From positions 56,306,917-56,370,916 of the forward strand of contig CM049319.1 of the NCBI GenBank assembly GCA_026874595.1: a stretch of 64,000 nucleotides of DNA, given 5' to 3'. This stretch comes from Sipunculus nudus. Lineage: Eukaryota; Annelida; Sipuncula; Golfingiida; Sipunculidae. A model generated the notes under the pieces. It saw only the letters and a list, made by a program, of their open reading frames with translations, had not been told where the DNA came from and ran no database searches. Positions 12,613 to 24,953 of this stretch are shown here, in pieces. Each line of letters begins with the position of its first letter. Position 1 is the stretch's first letter. The position numbers and the translations under genes are program-made.

Positions 12613-14179
12613 TCTTCACCAATACTCGGTTGGTATCCTCTCGGCAGGAATACGTCTACATGGTCCATTTGCACTTGTCTTTGAAAAAGTACAAACAAGT
12701 AGCAATACAAGCAATTTTATATTTCTCTTGTTAACTCCTTTTTCTTGAATCAATATTTGTATGTACTTTTTCAGAAAAACTTGAAACATTGTATTTAAAA
12801 TCTTGCAATACTGAAGATGTTCATGTTATAAACACAAGATTTGTAAGTTTTTTCCTTGTTCCGAGGGATGTCGATGATGAAAAAGAACGTTATAAATAAA
12901 TATCTAGTAATACTGAGACATCCCCCCCTCCCCCCCCCCCCCAGAAGAAGGGAGAAAAGAAAAAAAAAGAAGAAAAAAAAACGCTGGAGCATGCATCGTG
13001 TTATTACTCCGAGTTTCACGCCGTTGCCGGTATCGGCACCCGGGCGATCATCAGATAATTGACGGGGACCCAGCTATAACTGTTAGTTTCTTTTTACACG
13101 GGACCGGACCCTGTAAAAAGAAAGTGACAATAACCTGCTCAGGATATATATGCATAAGAATATATAAATTATATAAGAAATTATTGTTTTACATGCGCGC
13201 GATATATTAACAATTTAATGATAAAAAAACTAAGAGATCATCAACCAAGTTGTATTCATATTTACTGTAAGGAAAAATCGAAAGATCTCTTAATATTTCC
13301 GATATCAATCTTTGCTTATCAATCTTGGGTTTACAGTTTACATGAAGGAACTGTTAAATAACGTATTAACAGCATGGGCGACTGTTTATCTGTATACATG
13401 AGGCGTCATATTCCTTTCGCGAATATCGCGAAATTAAAACCCTCATGAACAAAAGGACAATCACAGTAGTTGCTTGACGAGTTATCCACAAGAAAATTTT
13501 CATACGACAGCAAACTTACAAAAAAAAACTAGCAATATACGTAAAGATATATTTTAATGCAGTATTTACTGAAAAGAAATGCGTCTCTGTATGTTAAAGT
13601 TGCTAAAGGTAAGACCCGTGTTACAGTAGGGTGTCGACTACAAAATGTCAAGGTTATTTCTTTTCGTCAGATCGTTTATGGACTCGAATTGGGTCTTTGA
13701 GTAAGTATTCCTGATTTATTTGAACTGATTCCTATATACCTAGGGTGCTAGACAAATAAAGCGCTGGGAATCCTATAAAGCAGACATTAAGTCATGCCTC
13801 GTATTTCAAAGCGTGGTGACCACAGCGTGTTCAATGCCTCATTTTGACCACCTCCGTATCTTTAAGTTGGCACAATGTTTGACCTGCTTCAATATCCCGT
13901 GGTCACGAAGTTCCCACTTTATATAATCTTATAATATTATATTAATCCATTTTAAATGTTTATATACCTCAGAACACGACGCTCTAAATTTTAGCTAAAT
14001 CAACCATTTATTCAACCACTAACCAGCAGTTTAATCTGCAAGGACTAGCACCTGATTTACTTATTATTATTTCATAAAATCTACAGTACCATCAAGGATT
14101 GGATATGAACCATTCCACCGCACAAGCGACATCTGTCAGCAACAACTACGTTTTCGGGTCAGTTATCAAAGTCAACAGT
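12613..14179. other. Non-coding interval
   Basis: No gene is recognisable. It holds a poly-C then poly-purine stretch (12921-12981) and a hairpin with perfect 12-base arms at 13086-13122 (TTTCTTTTTACA paired with TGTAAAAAGAAA around a CGGGACCGGACCC loop). Confidence 0.5.
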
Positions 14180-15279
14180 CCTTCAAGTCCTAGTCCGAGC
14201 CCCTAGAAACATCGACTTGAATCCAGACTGGATTCCAAGTCCGGATACGAGACCTATTTCACTGTTTATCAGCATGCTTAGCATCATATAGTGGCCATAT
14301 TGTTTTATACATTATCATAAAATGGTCATTATAGTAGGCCTAGAGCGATTCATCATGATATAAAGACAAAAGTCATATTGGTGTTGCCAGCTGTCTCTGT
14401 ATCGATACGTCATGATATTCGACCATCCAACAGAAACTCCGACAATAAATTGGCTTATGCATGGTCAGGGCCTTAGCTCGTGTAAGACGACGCATCATTG
14501 GTCAGAAATCAGTCAATCTGCATATGATTGGCAAAGCGGCGTACAATCAACACAACCATCCAGGGCTGTTTCATGATTCGTTATATAGTCCTGAAGCAAC
14601 GAGGGAAGGCATGACGAACTTGAATCCTTATTTAACTCCGGAAACACAGAAGAGTAGTACCTTGGAATATGAACTCTGAAACAAGGCCCTTCATATAGGC
14701 CTATGTATCGTTTTGTGCATCGTATCGTAAGTGAAGTCCCGCAATATGTGTCGTATCGTAAGATAATGCATCGTTATGTACAGCAGAAATCATCAGAAGA
14801 AGATGCTAAAGACTTGAACAAAAAAAAAGGTATGGTTCTCATGAACTATTTTTTCATAATCAGTGCGGGCGGGCCATTTTTCTCTTTTTTTTCTTTCTTT
14901 TTTTTTCTCTCTTTTTATGTAACGATTAAAATGTTACATGATCAGAGTAAAGCATGATAATAACAGATTTTTTTTGTAAAAAGGGAAAAGATCTTAACAA
15001 GGGAAATCTTATCAAAATTGTATTATTTATTTCCTTGAAAGATGAAAATCATAATTAAATTTTTTTATTCGGTGGGGGGGGGGGGGGGGGGGGTTCAAAT
15101 TGACGCGGGCGGTGCCTGAGAACCATATCTTTTTTTCGCCCTTAGCTTTTTGTTCGAGAGCATGCGCACTGCATGTCCTGTGTATAAGGATAATTGAAGC
15201 CAGCATCGTTTGTTTTCTTAAATGAAACAAAATACATAAAAGAAACGCCTACAGGGACCTCACCCTTAGGAATAAGATT
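14180..15279. repeat. 1.1 kb direct duplication, copy 1
   Basis: It begins CTTCAAGTCCTAGTCCGAGC and ends CACCCTTAGGAATAAGATT. It matches 15843-16928 along its length with few substitutions and small length differences, mostly in A, T and G runs. It contains a MITE (14829-15131). The short frame at 14461-14679 is present in both copies but resembles no protein I know. Confidence 0.85.
14829..15131. mobile_element. MITE family M, copy 1
   Basis: The left end is GGTATGGTTCTCATGAACT and the right end on the other strand is AGATATGGTTCTCAGGCACC. The interior carries TTTTTCATAATCAGTGCGGGCGG, ATGATAACAGATTT, TCTTATCAAAATTGTATT and a poly-G tract (about 15072-15093). Further copies lie at 16486-16780, 34811-35040 and 37616-37917. 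Confidence 0.7.
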
Positions 15280-15384
15280 CATCATTCAGAAAATCATTCA
15301 GGAGTCATATGCTTCACATTGTTAAAGCAAAAGGTAAGAGAACAACAGGATTAATGCCTCCCCTGAAATCAGCGAGATATGGCC

Positions 15385-15399
15385 TTATATATGTATATA

Positions 15400-15441
<42 letters not shown>
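15385..15441. repeat. GTATATAT/(TA)n microsatellite
   Basis: Alternating TA with scattered GTATAT variants, in the spacer between the two 1.1 kb duplicates. Confidence 0.85.
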
Positions 15442-15446
<5 letters not shown>

Positions 15447-15842
15447 CAATAGTCTCCAATTCAGGTATGTGTTTCATTTCGCTCAATACTTGTTAGAATA
15501 CACAAACATTTTCATCCCTTCAAATTTCATATCATTTCAAATTAAATCAAGTGTTGAGCAGGGGAAATGTCCTTTTAAACGTCCGTGCATTGAGTATACT
15601 TTTCCTGACACAGGAATTTTAAAATTATACTTGTAGAAGGAGTATTGTTGTCAAGATTAAACGCTGTTGTTGTAATAAAGCAGCAGGAATATACCGCGAT
15701 TGATTTATTTGACAACATAGGCCCCTCCTTTCTTGAGATAAAAAAAGACAGACATGTATGTATGATAAGCAACAAAGCTGTATTCGAGTCCAAACCACCC
15801 GAATCCAAGTCAAAATCCGTTTGGTTTGAGCCCAAGTCTACT

Positions 15843-16928
15843 TCCTTCAAGTCCTAGTCCGAGCCCCTAGAAACATCGACTTGAATCCAGACTGGATTCC
15901 AAGTCCGGAGACGAGTCCTATTTCACTGATTATCAGCATGCGTAGCATCACAAAGCGGCCATATTGTTTTATACATTATCATAAAATGGTCATTATAGTA
16001 GGCCTAGAGCGATTCATCATGATATAAAGACAATAATTATATTGGTATTGACAGCTGTCTCTGTATCGATACGTCATGATATGCGACCATCCAACAGAAA
16101 CTCCGACAATAAATTGGCTTATGCAAGGTCAGGGCCTTAGCTCGTGTAAGACGACGCATCATTGGTCAGAAATCAGTCAATCTGCATATGATTGGCAAAG
16201 CGGCGTACAATCAACACAACCATCCAGGGCTGTTTCATGATTCGTTATATAGTCCTGAAGCAACGAGGGAAGGCATGACGAACTTGAATCCTTATTTAAC
16301 TCCGGAAACACAGAAGAGTAGTACCTTGGAATATGAACTCTGATACAAGGCCCTACATAAATGTATCGTTTAGTGCATCTTATCGTAAGTGAAGTCCCGC
16401 AATATGTGTCGTATCGTAAGATAATGCATCGTTATGTACAGCAGAAATCATCAGAAGGAGATGCTAAAGACTAAAGCAAAAAAAAGGTATGGTTCTCATG
16501 AACTATTTTTCATTAATCAGTGCGGGAGGGCCATTTTTCTCTTTTTTTTCTTTTTTTCTATCATTTTTTGTAACGATTAAAATGTTACATGATCAGAGTT
16601 AAGCATGATAATAACAGATTTTTTTTTTTTTGTAAAAAGGTAAAAGATCTTAACAAGGAAAATCTTATCAAAATTGTATTATTTATTTCCTTGAAAGATG
16701 AAAATCATAATTAAATTTTTTTATTCGGTGGGGGGGAGGGGGGTCAAATTGACGCGGGCGGTGCCTGAGAACCATATCTTTTTTCGCCCTTAAGCTTTTT
16801 GTTCGAGAGCATGCGCACTGCGTGTCCTGTGTATAAGGATCATGGAAGCCAGCATCGTTTGTTTTCTTAAATGAAACAAAATACATAAAAGAAACGCCTA
16901 CAGGGACCTCACCCTTAAGAATAAGATT
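15843..16928. repeat. 1.1 kb direct duplication, copy 2
   Basis: Second copy of 14180-15279, offset about 1.66 kb at its start. Upstream of it (15785-15842) further AAGTCCGAGTC-type motifs occur that have no counterpart at copy 1. The poly-G tract is shorter and interrupted (GGGGGGGAGGGGGG) here. Confidence 0.85.
16486..16780. mobile_element. MITE family M, copy 2
   Basis: Same ends as copy 1 (GGTATGGTTCTCATGAAC and, inverted, AGATATGGTTCTCAGGCACC). It was carried here by the 1.1 kb duplication rather than by an independent insertion. Confidence 0.7.
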
Positions 16929-19900
16929 GCTTATATAACATATAACCGATATAACAGCTAGACCCGAGGTCTTTGTGTCCGTAGTCGACAACAGATGTCA
17001 CTAGAGTGGAGCACCAGGCACACTTGTGCTCTAAAACGTATGTGGTACAGCGCTCCATCTGAACAAACTGCTAAGAAAATGTTTACTTAACTAATATGAT
17101 ATTACTCTCAGTTGATCGCATACCTCCGCTAATGCAACATCATCCGCTTAATCCAGATCCGATCCGAAAATTAAAGCCTACTATTCATCCAGCTTCATGT
17201 AGAATTTATGTAATTTCTGGCTGACTCTGTATACATATTAATAAACTGTAGATTATTCCTCATAAAAAGAATTCTTATAACGTTTCTGTGGTGGATATAC
17301 GACCTTGTTTAATTACAAGTTGTTAGTAAACACGGTCCATGCGCCATTGCTGACAAACAGAAAAAAAATGTATTGATGTATTCTGAAGTGCTTAGTTGCA
17401 TATTTGCGGAAGGTGAAAAGTCACCAGTTGCAAAATGTCTGCTGCAAACGCCAAATGTCCTAATTGACCACATTTGGTTTATTTTGGCGGGCCCACCACA
17501 TGTTATAAACACGTCGATATAAACAAAACGAACGGCCTGTGTGCGGTGGGACCGACGTCTTCTTGCCTATTTCTCTAAAGGGTTTATGGGGTTATATTAA
17601 ATTCATAGACGTCAGATATCGGATTAGGCGCCTTTAGTGAGATCTCTCCTGGTCCATGCCACTCACTTTCAAAATTTCGTGGAAACTTACCATATAGTTT
17701 TCGCGTGACCAAGCTAACATTAAAACAAAGAGACGGGTTGAAACGTGCCCCCCTCGGCTTCGGTGGGTATCGATACTATTCTACAAGTGATCGACGGAGC
17801 AGTAAAGTACACGGAAATAAAAAATATAGACAAATATATGTTGTAAAATATGTTTTATATTTGAAATAACATTTGGTTATAGTTTCCTTATCATATGAAT
17901 CATCATCATTCACTTGGGAATAGCACCTTCTGGCCATGGCTTAGTCTTTTAAAAAGATCAAATTATAATTCTTTCTGCCACCCTAACTTTAGTTATATAC
18001 TGCATGTCTGGCTCATAATACATTCGCGTGGACTCGTTGAATCATAACTGACGATATACTCAGAAAAATAAAAATAACCACACAGTAATCTGCCACTTAT
18101 AAAATCCCGCACCCCACCCACCCATCCACCATAGCATAAACCTTATGCAGGGGCGGATCCAGAGGGGGTATGGTGTCTATACCCCTTCCTTAAGGTAGGG
18201 GGTATGAACCCTTCCCTTTTAAACACCTTTTCTTGGTGTTTTCACTGAGTTCTAAGGGCACACCAAGCCCTTTTTGTATGAGGGATCTTTTAAGGGCATT
18301 TCATTTGTCCATCGGTTTATACCCTACCCCAGGAACGTACTTCCAAAATGTATAATGCTTCTGGCACGAACGGACCTTCACTGTGTGATTTTGGAAGAGA
18401 AATAACTCAGGTTTTCCGGCTGTTACGCAGACGAAAGCCGGCTCTTTTAGAACACTTAAGATGACTTACTATGACAACAGAAGCAGGTAGTTAAAACCCT
18501 TTGTGTAATAAGAAGCTTTCTAGGTAAAAGTTGAGAAAGGTCCCTCAACACCTTTTGACGGAAGCTGTTTATACTTGGGCGCGCTCGCAGTACATAAAAC
18601 TACCATAAACGCTACTCCTCGCTGTGTGCATTTACTATCAAGACGGCTGTTCAAGGAGAAGACGAATTTTGGCAGGTATGTTTGAAAGTATTAGCTGGAG
18701 ATATGGATACGATTTAAGGCCCATCAGGCCTCAGACAGCCGACAGGTTAACCCACTGAATGGAAATAGGACACATACTGATCTTCGGGGAAGGACTGATG
18801 TATTTTGAGGTTTATGAGCGGCGGCTGTTGTAAAAATTCTTCATAACATCCCAGCAAGTCCGTAGGGGCTATTAGCAAATTTGGTGTTAAGGTAACTAGT
18901 GTTTATCTGCAGTCCACTAACTTAACTATTATCAACAATAACTGCCATTCGATATACTTTTTTTGTCCCTGAACATTTTATTCGATCCTCTGACAGCTAT
19001 CTTATCAACGATCTGGTTATCAATAACTGTCATTCAAACTTCTTTTTTGTCCTAGATGAGCTCATATTTTCTAACCTTAGGCCTTTGCGCAGTAGGTAAA
19101 ATATATGTATAGATTTTGTGATATTCTATACCCCACAAAAAAACACAACATGATTGCTTTTCCTTTTAAAAATTATGTAGTGCATGAAGCCATATATTCT
19201 GCTTTACTTCACTGGCTGTCTCTCGTCCCCCTTGCATGCGCTTGATAATTTTTTTTTACAGTATTATCTTACTGTCGGCAGGCGGGACTTCCTCAATATA
19301 TATTTTTTTTTATCATGGATAAATATTTTAAGATAACTTTTGTATTCGTTTAAAACAAACGAAAAAAATACACTTTGATAATTATGGCCTTTTAATGTAA
19401 AAACTATTGTTAACATGTAAATCAAAGAGTAAGGCGCGTCATATTCAAGTCTTGACATTATATCACACTATGAATGTCAAAAAGACGATCCCCGCCCCAA
19501 AATTACGACCACACAGCTCAGTCCAAAGGTGGTCGCAATGGTGGGTTCTTTTCAACTTTATATTTATAGCCCCAAGGGTTTTACTGCATGTGAATGAATA
19601 AATTTAATGCATATCTTTACGGTAAAGGGAAATATACTCTAACGTCATTACACGTTATTTTTAAGGTGTACATACTTTTGATACTCACGATTTCACCCTT
19701 GGCAGAGGGTGGGGGGGGGGGGGCATATAGCACGGAGCGCTTTTGAGCAATGGGGGAGGGGGGGGGGTCAATATAATCATCCCCTTGCTATTCTGAGAAT
19801 AATATTTAAATATATTAATAATCAGATTCATAGACGTTGGTTCTATTTCTATGAAGTATTATATATCTAATACTCGTTTGATATTAAAATATACTGGAAG

Positions 19901-19944
19901 CATATTACCTAATTTTTAAAACCTTATACATATTTGAAATGTGT

Positions 19945-19982
<38 letters not shown>

Positions 19983-20640
19983 CATATATACATATGTAAA
20001 TAAATTATATGTATATATAACACAAGATACATACATTTATATATATATGTTATTATTCTTAACTTGATTACCCACCCCCACCCCCCACCCACGCCTGCAA
20101 GTTACACAAGTCAATGTTAATTTGCTCGTTCAAAATATAATTCTTTACAGCAGATCTCACGGTAATATAGAAGGTACATAAATTGATCATCAGTCGCTTT
20201 TAATCTTTCAGTCATCGAATATGATGTTACAACCGATTCCTACCAGTAGTCATATCACTATGTTGCATAGGTACAACATTTGTGAAAATTTCCTTCCATT
20301 CCTAATGCTTTGAAACAACATTTCCAACAACTCGCATAGTTCTTGTTCTGTCCCCCCCCCCCCCCCCCCCCCCCCGCGGACTTTTCGTAAACACCATTGC
20401 GGAACTGTTGCTCAGACACAATATTATAAGAAAATTCTACTTTGCTTAGAAACTCTTAGTCATACCTTTGAAATAATATTTAATATATGAAAACACACGA
20501 TTCAGTTTATCTTGCTTGAAACAAATTTAGCCAAAAAAATCACTCGTTTACTACTGTAATTTTTAATTGTTAGGTAAGGTTATATCCAGCCAGCTGATGA
20601 AGAAAAATAATGATCGCTCGATAAAGCAAAAACATCTTCA
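16929..20640. other. Non-coding interval, no recognisable intact gene
   Basis: Mostly unique-looking AT-rich DNA. A CAGGGGCGGATCCAGAGGGG motif at about 18149 resembles the end of a hAT/MITE-type element, but its partner end was not found. GGGGG-rich tracts lie at about 19707-19770, a TA run at 19950-19978 and a poly-C run at about 20352-20375. Confidence 0.5.
17309..17512 (-). pseudogene. Possible THAP-domain-like fragment
   Basis: The 67-residue minus-strand frame contains a tryptophan followed by VCSRHFATGDF. This resembles the C-x-x-H and following aromatic region of THAP zinc-finger domains. The upstream Cys pair and the AVPTIF-type C-terminal motif of a full THAP domain are not evident. 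It could be a decayed transposon-derived fragment or a chance match. Confidence 0.2.
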
Positions 20641-20750
20641 GTGAGTCAGTCAGTCAGTCAGTTATATCCAACCAGTGTCTATGACATTTTACTCCTTTGG
20701 CACCAAAGCAACAATAAAGTATGCAATTTTCAATATGAGCATGGTGTGAA

Positions 20751-20810
20751 CTTTTAATCTCACTTTTAATCTCACTTTCAATCTCACTTTTAAACTCACT
20801 TTGCATCTCA
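20751..20810. repeat. 12-bp tandem repeat, 5 units
   Basis: CTTTTAATCTCA is repeated five times with single changes in the last three units. A (CAGT)n run precedes it at 20644-20661. Confidence 0.85.
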
Positions 20811-20859
20811 AGAGGCCCTACTTGCAGGTTCGAAATTCTGTGGGAAAGTTTAGGCGGCG

Positions 20860-21340
20860 GTTCCAAGTCCAGTCATATAAAACAAGCAGACTCAAATTAA
20901 CCAAGAAATAAATTAGGAGTATTTTTCTGTGGTTTTTAAAAAAAATTTGCATACATTTGCATAATGAATATATTTCAAATTCTGTGTTTGTTTGAAAAAC
21001 TCACCTGTCCCTGTCAGATGAAGGAGAAGAAGCATTTTATGTGAATTTTAAAAAAAATGCATAATTAACTTATTCCAATAATTTGGACAGAATTTTACAA
21101 AGCTAGTCCTAGCCCTATCAGATAAAACAAACAATATCAAAAAGTGTCAAGAAATAAAGCGGAAGTAGCATTTTTTGTGAATTGTGGACAGACTCCAGGA
21201 CAAACGGACGCCCCATAACCAAAGCATAGGCTTAACAGGACTATGTTGGGGTTGGATAAAATCAGGATAAGGTTCCAGTCTGACAATAACATATTGCTTC
21301 ACGTAGTTTGAAAGCCATAAAATGGCAATAGCCATTCGTC
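20860..21340. repeat. Diverged direct repeats (AAACAAGCAGACTC / AAACAAACAATATC heads)
   Basis: Two partly similar blocks, about 20870-21050 and 21110-21195, share CTATCAGATAAAACAA, AAGAAATAAA and GTAGCATTTTTTGTGAATT-like strings. The second is followed by CAGGACAAACGGACG, the type of tail seen in the other dispersed repeats of this window. No coding potential. Confidence 0.4.
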
Positions 21341-21529
21341 ACCTGCCAGGAGTTCCTTAACCAGACACAAGGTGGCACTTCAACCATAGCCTGTAGGCTG
21401 TCACAAACTACATGTATATCACTAAACATACCTGCTGAGAATCAGGGTTCGCAGGTTTTTTACACCAACGTTATTTACACTCTCATAATCATGAATTAAC
21501 GTCATGTGATAATTGTTTTCACTCTTATG

Positions 21530-22290
21530 TAATCAGGGGATCCATGGGTCATGGTGCTCAGCTGAAGTTGACCTTGAATATAAAAACCTAAAATATCAAA
21601 TGGCGGTTGTTACAATACCTTTGCATATACATACAGGATATGAATTTAAATTCAACAACGCTTACAAGAAAAAAAATATTATATTAATTAGATATTTAAC
21701 TAGGGACCCATGGGTCTCGACGCTCAGCTGAATTTGTCTAGAAGTATATGTGTATGAGCTTTTCAAAACATGGGTCCTCTGATGAGTGTGAAGCCAACCT
21801 GTCTACCTAAACTAGAGTTATCATCCATAAACTAATTTGTGAATGGATGGGGCCTGTTACCTTGACCTTTGACCTTGTGTTCCCACAATCAAAAGGAAAC
21901 TTCTATTGGCAGGTGGGCCACATGTAGAAGACGGAAGGTTTGCAATGAAAAATTTGGCTTAAAAGCATCCATGATGTTTCTAAAATAGTGGGTCCTTTGA
22001 CCTTGACCTTTGATCTCACGACCCAAACAGAGTTATCACTTTAGTGGGCTATATATAAGTTCGGGGGGAGGGGGTTACTTACAAGCCCCAAAGCGCGGAG
22101 GATATAGGTCACACTGACATAATTTCAGGTTTCCAAGGAGATTTTTTGTCTTCCACAGATATACACTTAGAAGTTTCTAGGTCCAGCTGTTACGATTTGT
22201 GCCCTGCTAACGGACGACCGGACAAACGGACGACGGACAAAGCGCCATACCTATACCTCAGTTGACTTTCAGTAAGCTGAGCTAAAAGTG
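21530..22290 (+). mobile_element. Dispersed CCATGGGTC-headed element, copy b
   Basis: The head is GGGGATCCATGGGTCATGGTGCTCAGCTGAAGTTGACC-like at about 21535. A second head (GGGACCCATGGGTCTC, GCTCAGCTGAA) lies at 21702. The tail is CTAACGGACGACCGG, ACGGACGACGGACA and TAAGCTGAGCTAAAA near 22288. It is shorter than copies a and c, and the doubled head suggests a local duplication. Confidence 0.5.
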
Positions 22291-22299
22291 GAACAGCAG

Positions 22300-23050
22300 A
22301 TGGCACCACCTGTCTGGTCTTCAATAAAGCTGTCCAAGATGGATTATACATGCAACATTTAACACCAATGCATCCTAGATATAGCTCTTTTATATCGAGT
22401 TAATTAAAATTTATGGACATGCACCATATCAGGCTAATAAGGCAAACCACTCCTGAGAAAAAGGCATCAATGTATTCTACGAAAATGGGAAAGTAGGTGG
22501 CAACCACCTGTCTGGTCTACAAGAAAACTCCCCAAGATGGTTGGACATGCCAAATTTCAGACCAATATGTTGAACCACTCCTTAGATACGAGCAATTTTC
22601 ATCCAAAGCCGACACACGGATGGACGCCAAGTGAAAAAGATTGCAGATAGCCCCACAAGTCTTGCGTACGAGATGGAGACACCCAAGATCTAGGGACATG
22701 CATAATTTCAGGCCAATACTGCAAACGATGCCTGAGAAAAAGGCATGAATGTATTTTACTAAACCTGGAAGGTAGGTGGTGCGACCTGTCTGGTCTATAA
22801 GAAAATTCTCCAAGATGGATGAACATGCCAAATTTCACACCAATACATAGAGCCACTCCTGAGACATTAGTGATTTTCTCCTACAGCAAATGCATGGATT
22901 TCTGCCGTGCAAATAGGTTTACAGATGTCGCCACTGTCTGGAGTAGGAGATGGAAGCATCCATGAACTATAGACATGCAAACTTTCAGCCCAACACATTA
23001 AACCACTCCTGAGATATGATCTCTTATCAATAAGACACCCATATTCCAAC
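22300..23050. repeat. Diverged tandem repeat with CACCTGTCTGGTCT core
   Basis: At least three diverged units recur: CCTGTCTGGTCT at about 22309, 22508 and 22787; TCCAAGATGG or CCCAAGATGG just after; CATGCCAAATTTCA-like strings; and ACCACTCCTGAGA-like ends at about 22449, 22574, 22853 and 23004. Minus-strand open frames across this region differ between units and look fortuitous. Confidence 0.6.
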
Positions 23051-23297
23051 CTTAGTACTACTTATAAATAGCTCGACCAGCCAGGACCGGACGTATGTGG
23101 TGGTGGACCAGACCACCAGAGGATGGTACAGGCAGCACCTCTACACTTGCTGTGGTTAAGTTCTCAATAGAATATATCTTTCATCTTCATCATCATCCTC
23201 AGCTATCAAATATTTCCACATGGGGCAGGCTACAGGGTGACTTGGTAAGCCTTTTTGACAACAACGTATGGGACAACTAGCATGAGTCCAGTAAAAG

Positions 23298-24057
23298 AGA
23301 CATAATCAGGAGCAATATTATGCCAGTTCTTTCACACTATCAGTTCAGTTTTGCTTTACACAAAAGTTTTCCAGCAAAACCATCCCAGTGCACAGATTAA
23401 GTGCATTGTATATCCCATATGACTGTTTAACTCCCTGTAATGGCTCTGCATGTTGGTAAACATGTTCCACGTGTGTCTGTCTACAATAACAAGGCCGCAT
23501 CACCAGAGGTCCAATTGTGAGCCTCAACAAGTGGTGTTTTAGCCAACGGGAACATGCATTACCTTTCTTTTTTACCAAATCAGTCAGGTATTCTCTTGAT
23601 TGACACATTTTGGCTCAGCAATGCTCACAGCCCTTGCTCTGTGTTTATCTTGACACTTATGATCGCGCCCGGTCCACTGTTTTTATAGGGACATAATCAG
23701 GAGCAATATTATGCCTATAATTTCACACTATGAGCTCAGTTTAACTTTATAAAAAAAGTTTTCCAACAAAACCACCTGGGCACACAGTCTCAGTACCTCG
23801 TATACAGCCGTTTAACAGCTTGTTATTGTTATGCATGTTGGTAAACACGGAACACGTGTGTGTGTTTTCCCTAACAGGGCCGCATGACCATGGGTTTGAT
23901 TGTGACCCATAACACTGGATGTTTCAGCCAGAGGGAACATATATTACATTTTTATGGCCAAGTCAGTCAGGGAATCTCTTGATTGACACATATGGCCTGG
24001 CAGATGCACTTGCTGTATTATGTTGAAATGTGGGGTTGCGCCCAGTCCACTGTTTTA
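23298..24057. repeat. Tandem pair of ~375-bp units
   Basis: Both units (about 23298-23683 and 23690-24057) begin GACATAATCAGGAGCAATATT. They share AAGTTTTCCA, GCATGTTGGTAAACA, CACGTGTGTGTG-like, GGCCGCAT and TCTCTTGATTGACACAT, and end CGCCC(G/A)GTCCACTGTTTT. Identity is moderate, so the duplication is old. Not coding. Confidence 0.75.
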
Positions 24058-24302
24058 AACATTCATTTACAGGATTGAGCAAACAGTTTCAGGGCTTTAT
24101 TTTGCCAGCTACAAATTTATTTCAAAGGGAAGAAGTTATTTTTTGTGTCAATTCAACATGCTTTATAGATGATTGGGCCCCTTTAACACACATTTACAGG
24201 AGTAAGCAAATCATTTCAAGTCAATATTTTGACCAGTATAGATTTATTTGAAAGGGAAGAAGCTATTTTAGGTTTATTCAACACGTTTGTAGGTGATTGG
24301 AC
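24058..24302. repeat. Tandem pair of ~123-bp units
   Basis: Two adjacent units start CATTTACAGGA and contain GATTTATTT-like and GAAAGGGAAGAAG-like strings. They end GATTGGGCCCCTTTAA and GATTGGACCCCTTTAA. They follow the 375-bp pair directly. Confidence 0.75.
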
Positions 24303-24953
24303 CCCTTTAAGGATGTTGAGGAGGATGCCTGAAGAACTTTGATGCAAAGGAGGTTCCTTCTCTAAGACTGCCATGACTGGCTGGTTGTCAAATGGTTGCC
24401 CCAGTGATTCTACTTATGTAAACATACTTTACAAACTGAACAACAAATCACACCACTATCCCATAATAGAGAAAAAGCAACTGAAGACAAGAAAGCTTAA
24501 GCATTTTATCAACTTTTAGGCCTCTCAGAGGGAACTCTCATATGGTAAGGAAATACCATTGTATACCAAAATTCATTTATGCAAGAAATGACTGAATAGT
24601 TTAAATCTCACTCAGATGTAAGGACAGATATTAAATTGTAAATTTTAAGACAGGACATGCTATTATACTATTTAATAACAGTGGACTTTGACTAAACATT
24701 TCACTGTGAACTGCAGTTGTGTACAGTATTTTACAGTTTTTTACTTTTATTTACAGGTTATTACAGTGTAATGTAAAAAAAAGGATGGGATTGTCAAAAA
24801 ACCCCTGCCGAGAATAAATGCTCCAATCTTTTAATCAACTGAGAGTTTGAAGAAAAGCTCACCTGACATTACCCCTACCCTACTAACCCAAAATCAACAG
24901 CAGAAGTAATTTTGTACATTAATAGTCATCTTATCCTTTTTCAGTCAAATATA
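24303..24953. other. Non-coding interval
   Basis: Nothing recognisable. An unusual run of TTACAG/TTTAC short repeats lies at about 24720-24775. Confidence 0.5.

Noticed and set aside
13086-13122. 12-base-arm hairpin as a regulatory RNA or terminator
   Set aside because: Short palindromes of this size are expected by chance and in MITE relics, and nothing in the context supports a function.
22517-23049. Overlapping minus-strand frames resembling a repetitive protein
   Set aside because: They follow the diverged tandem repeat, change frame between units and have no recognisable domain.
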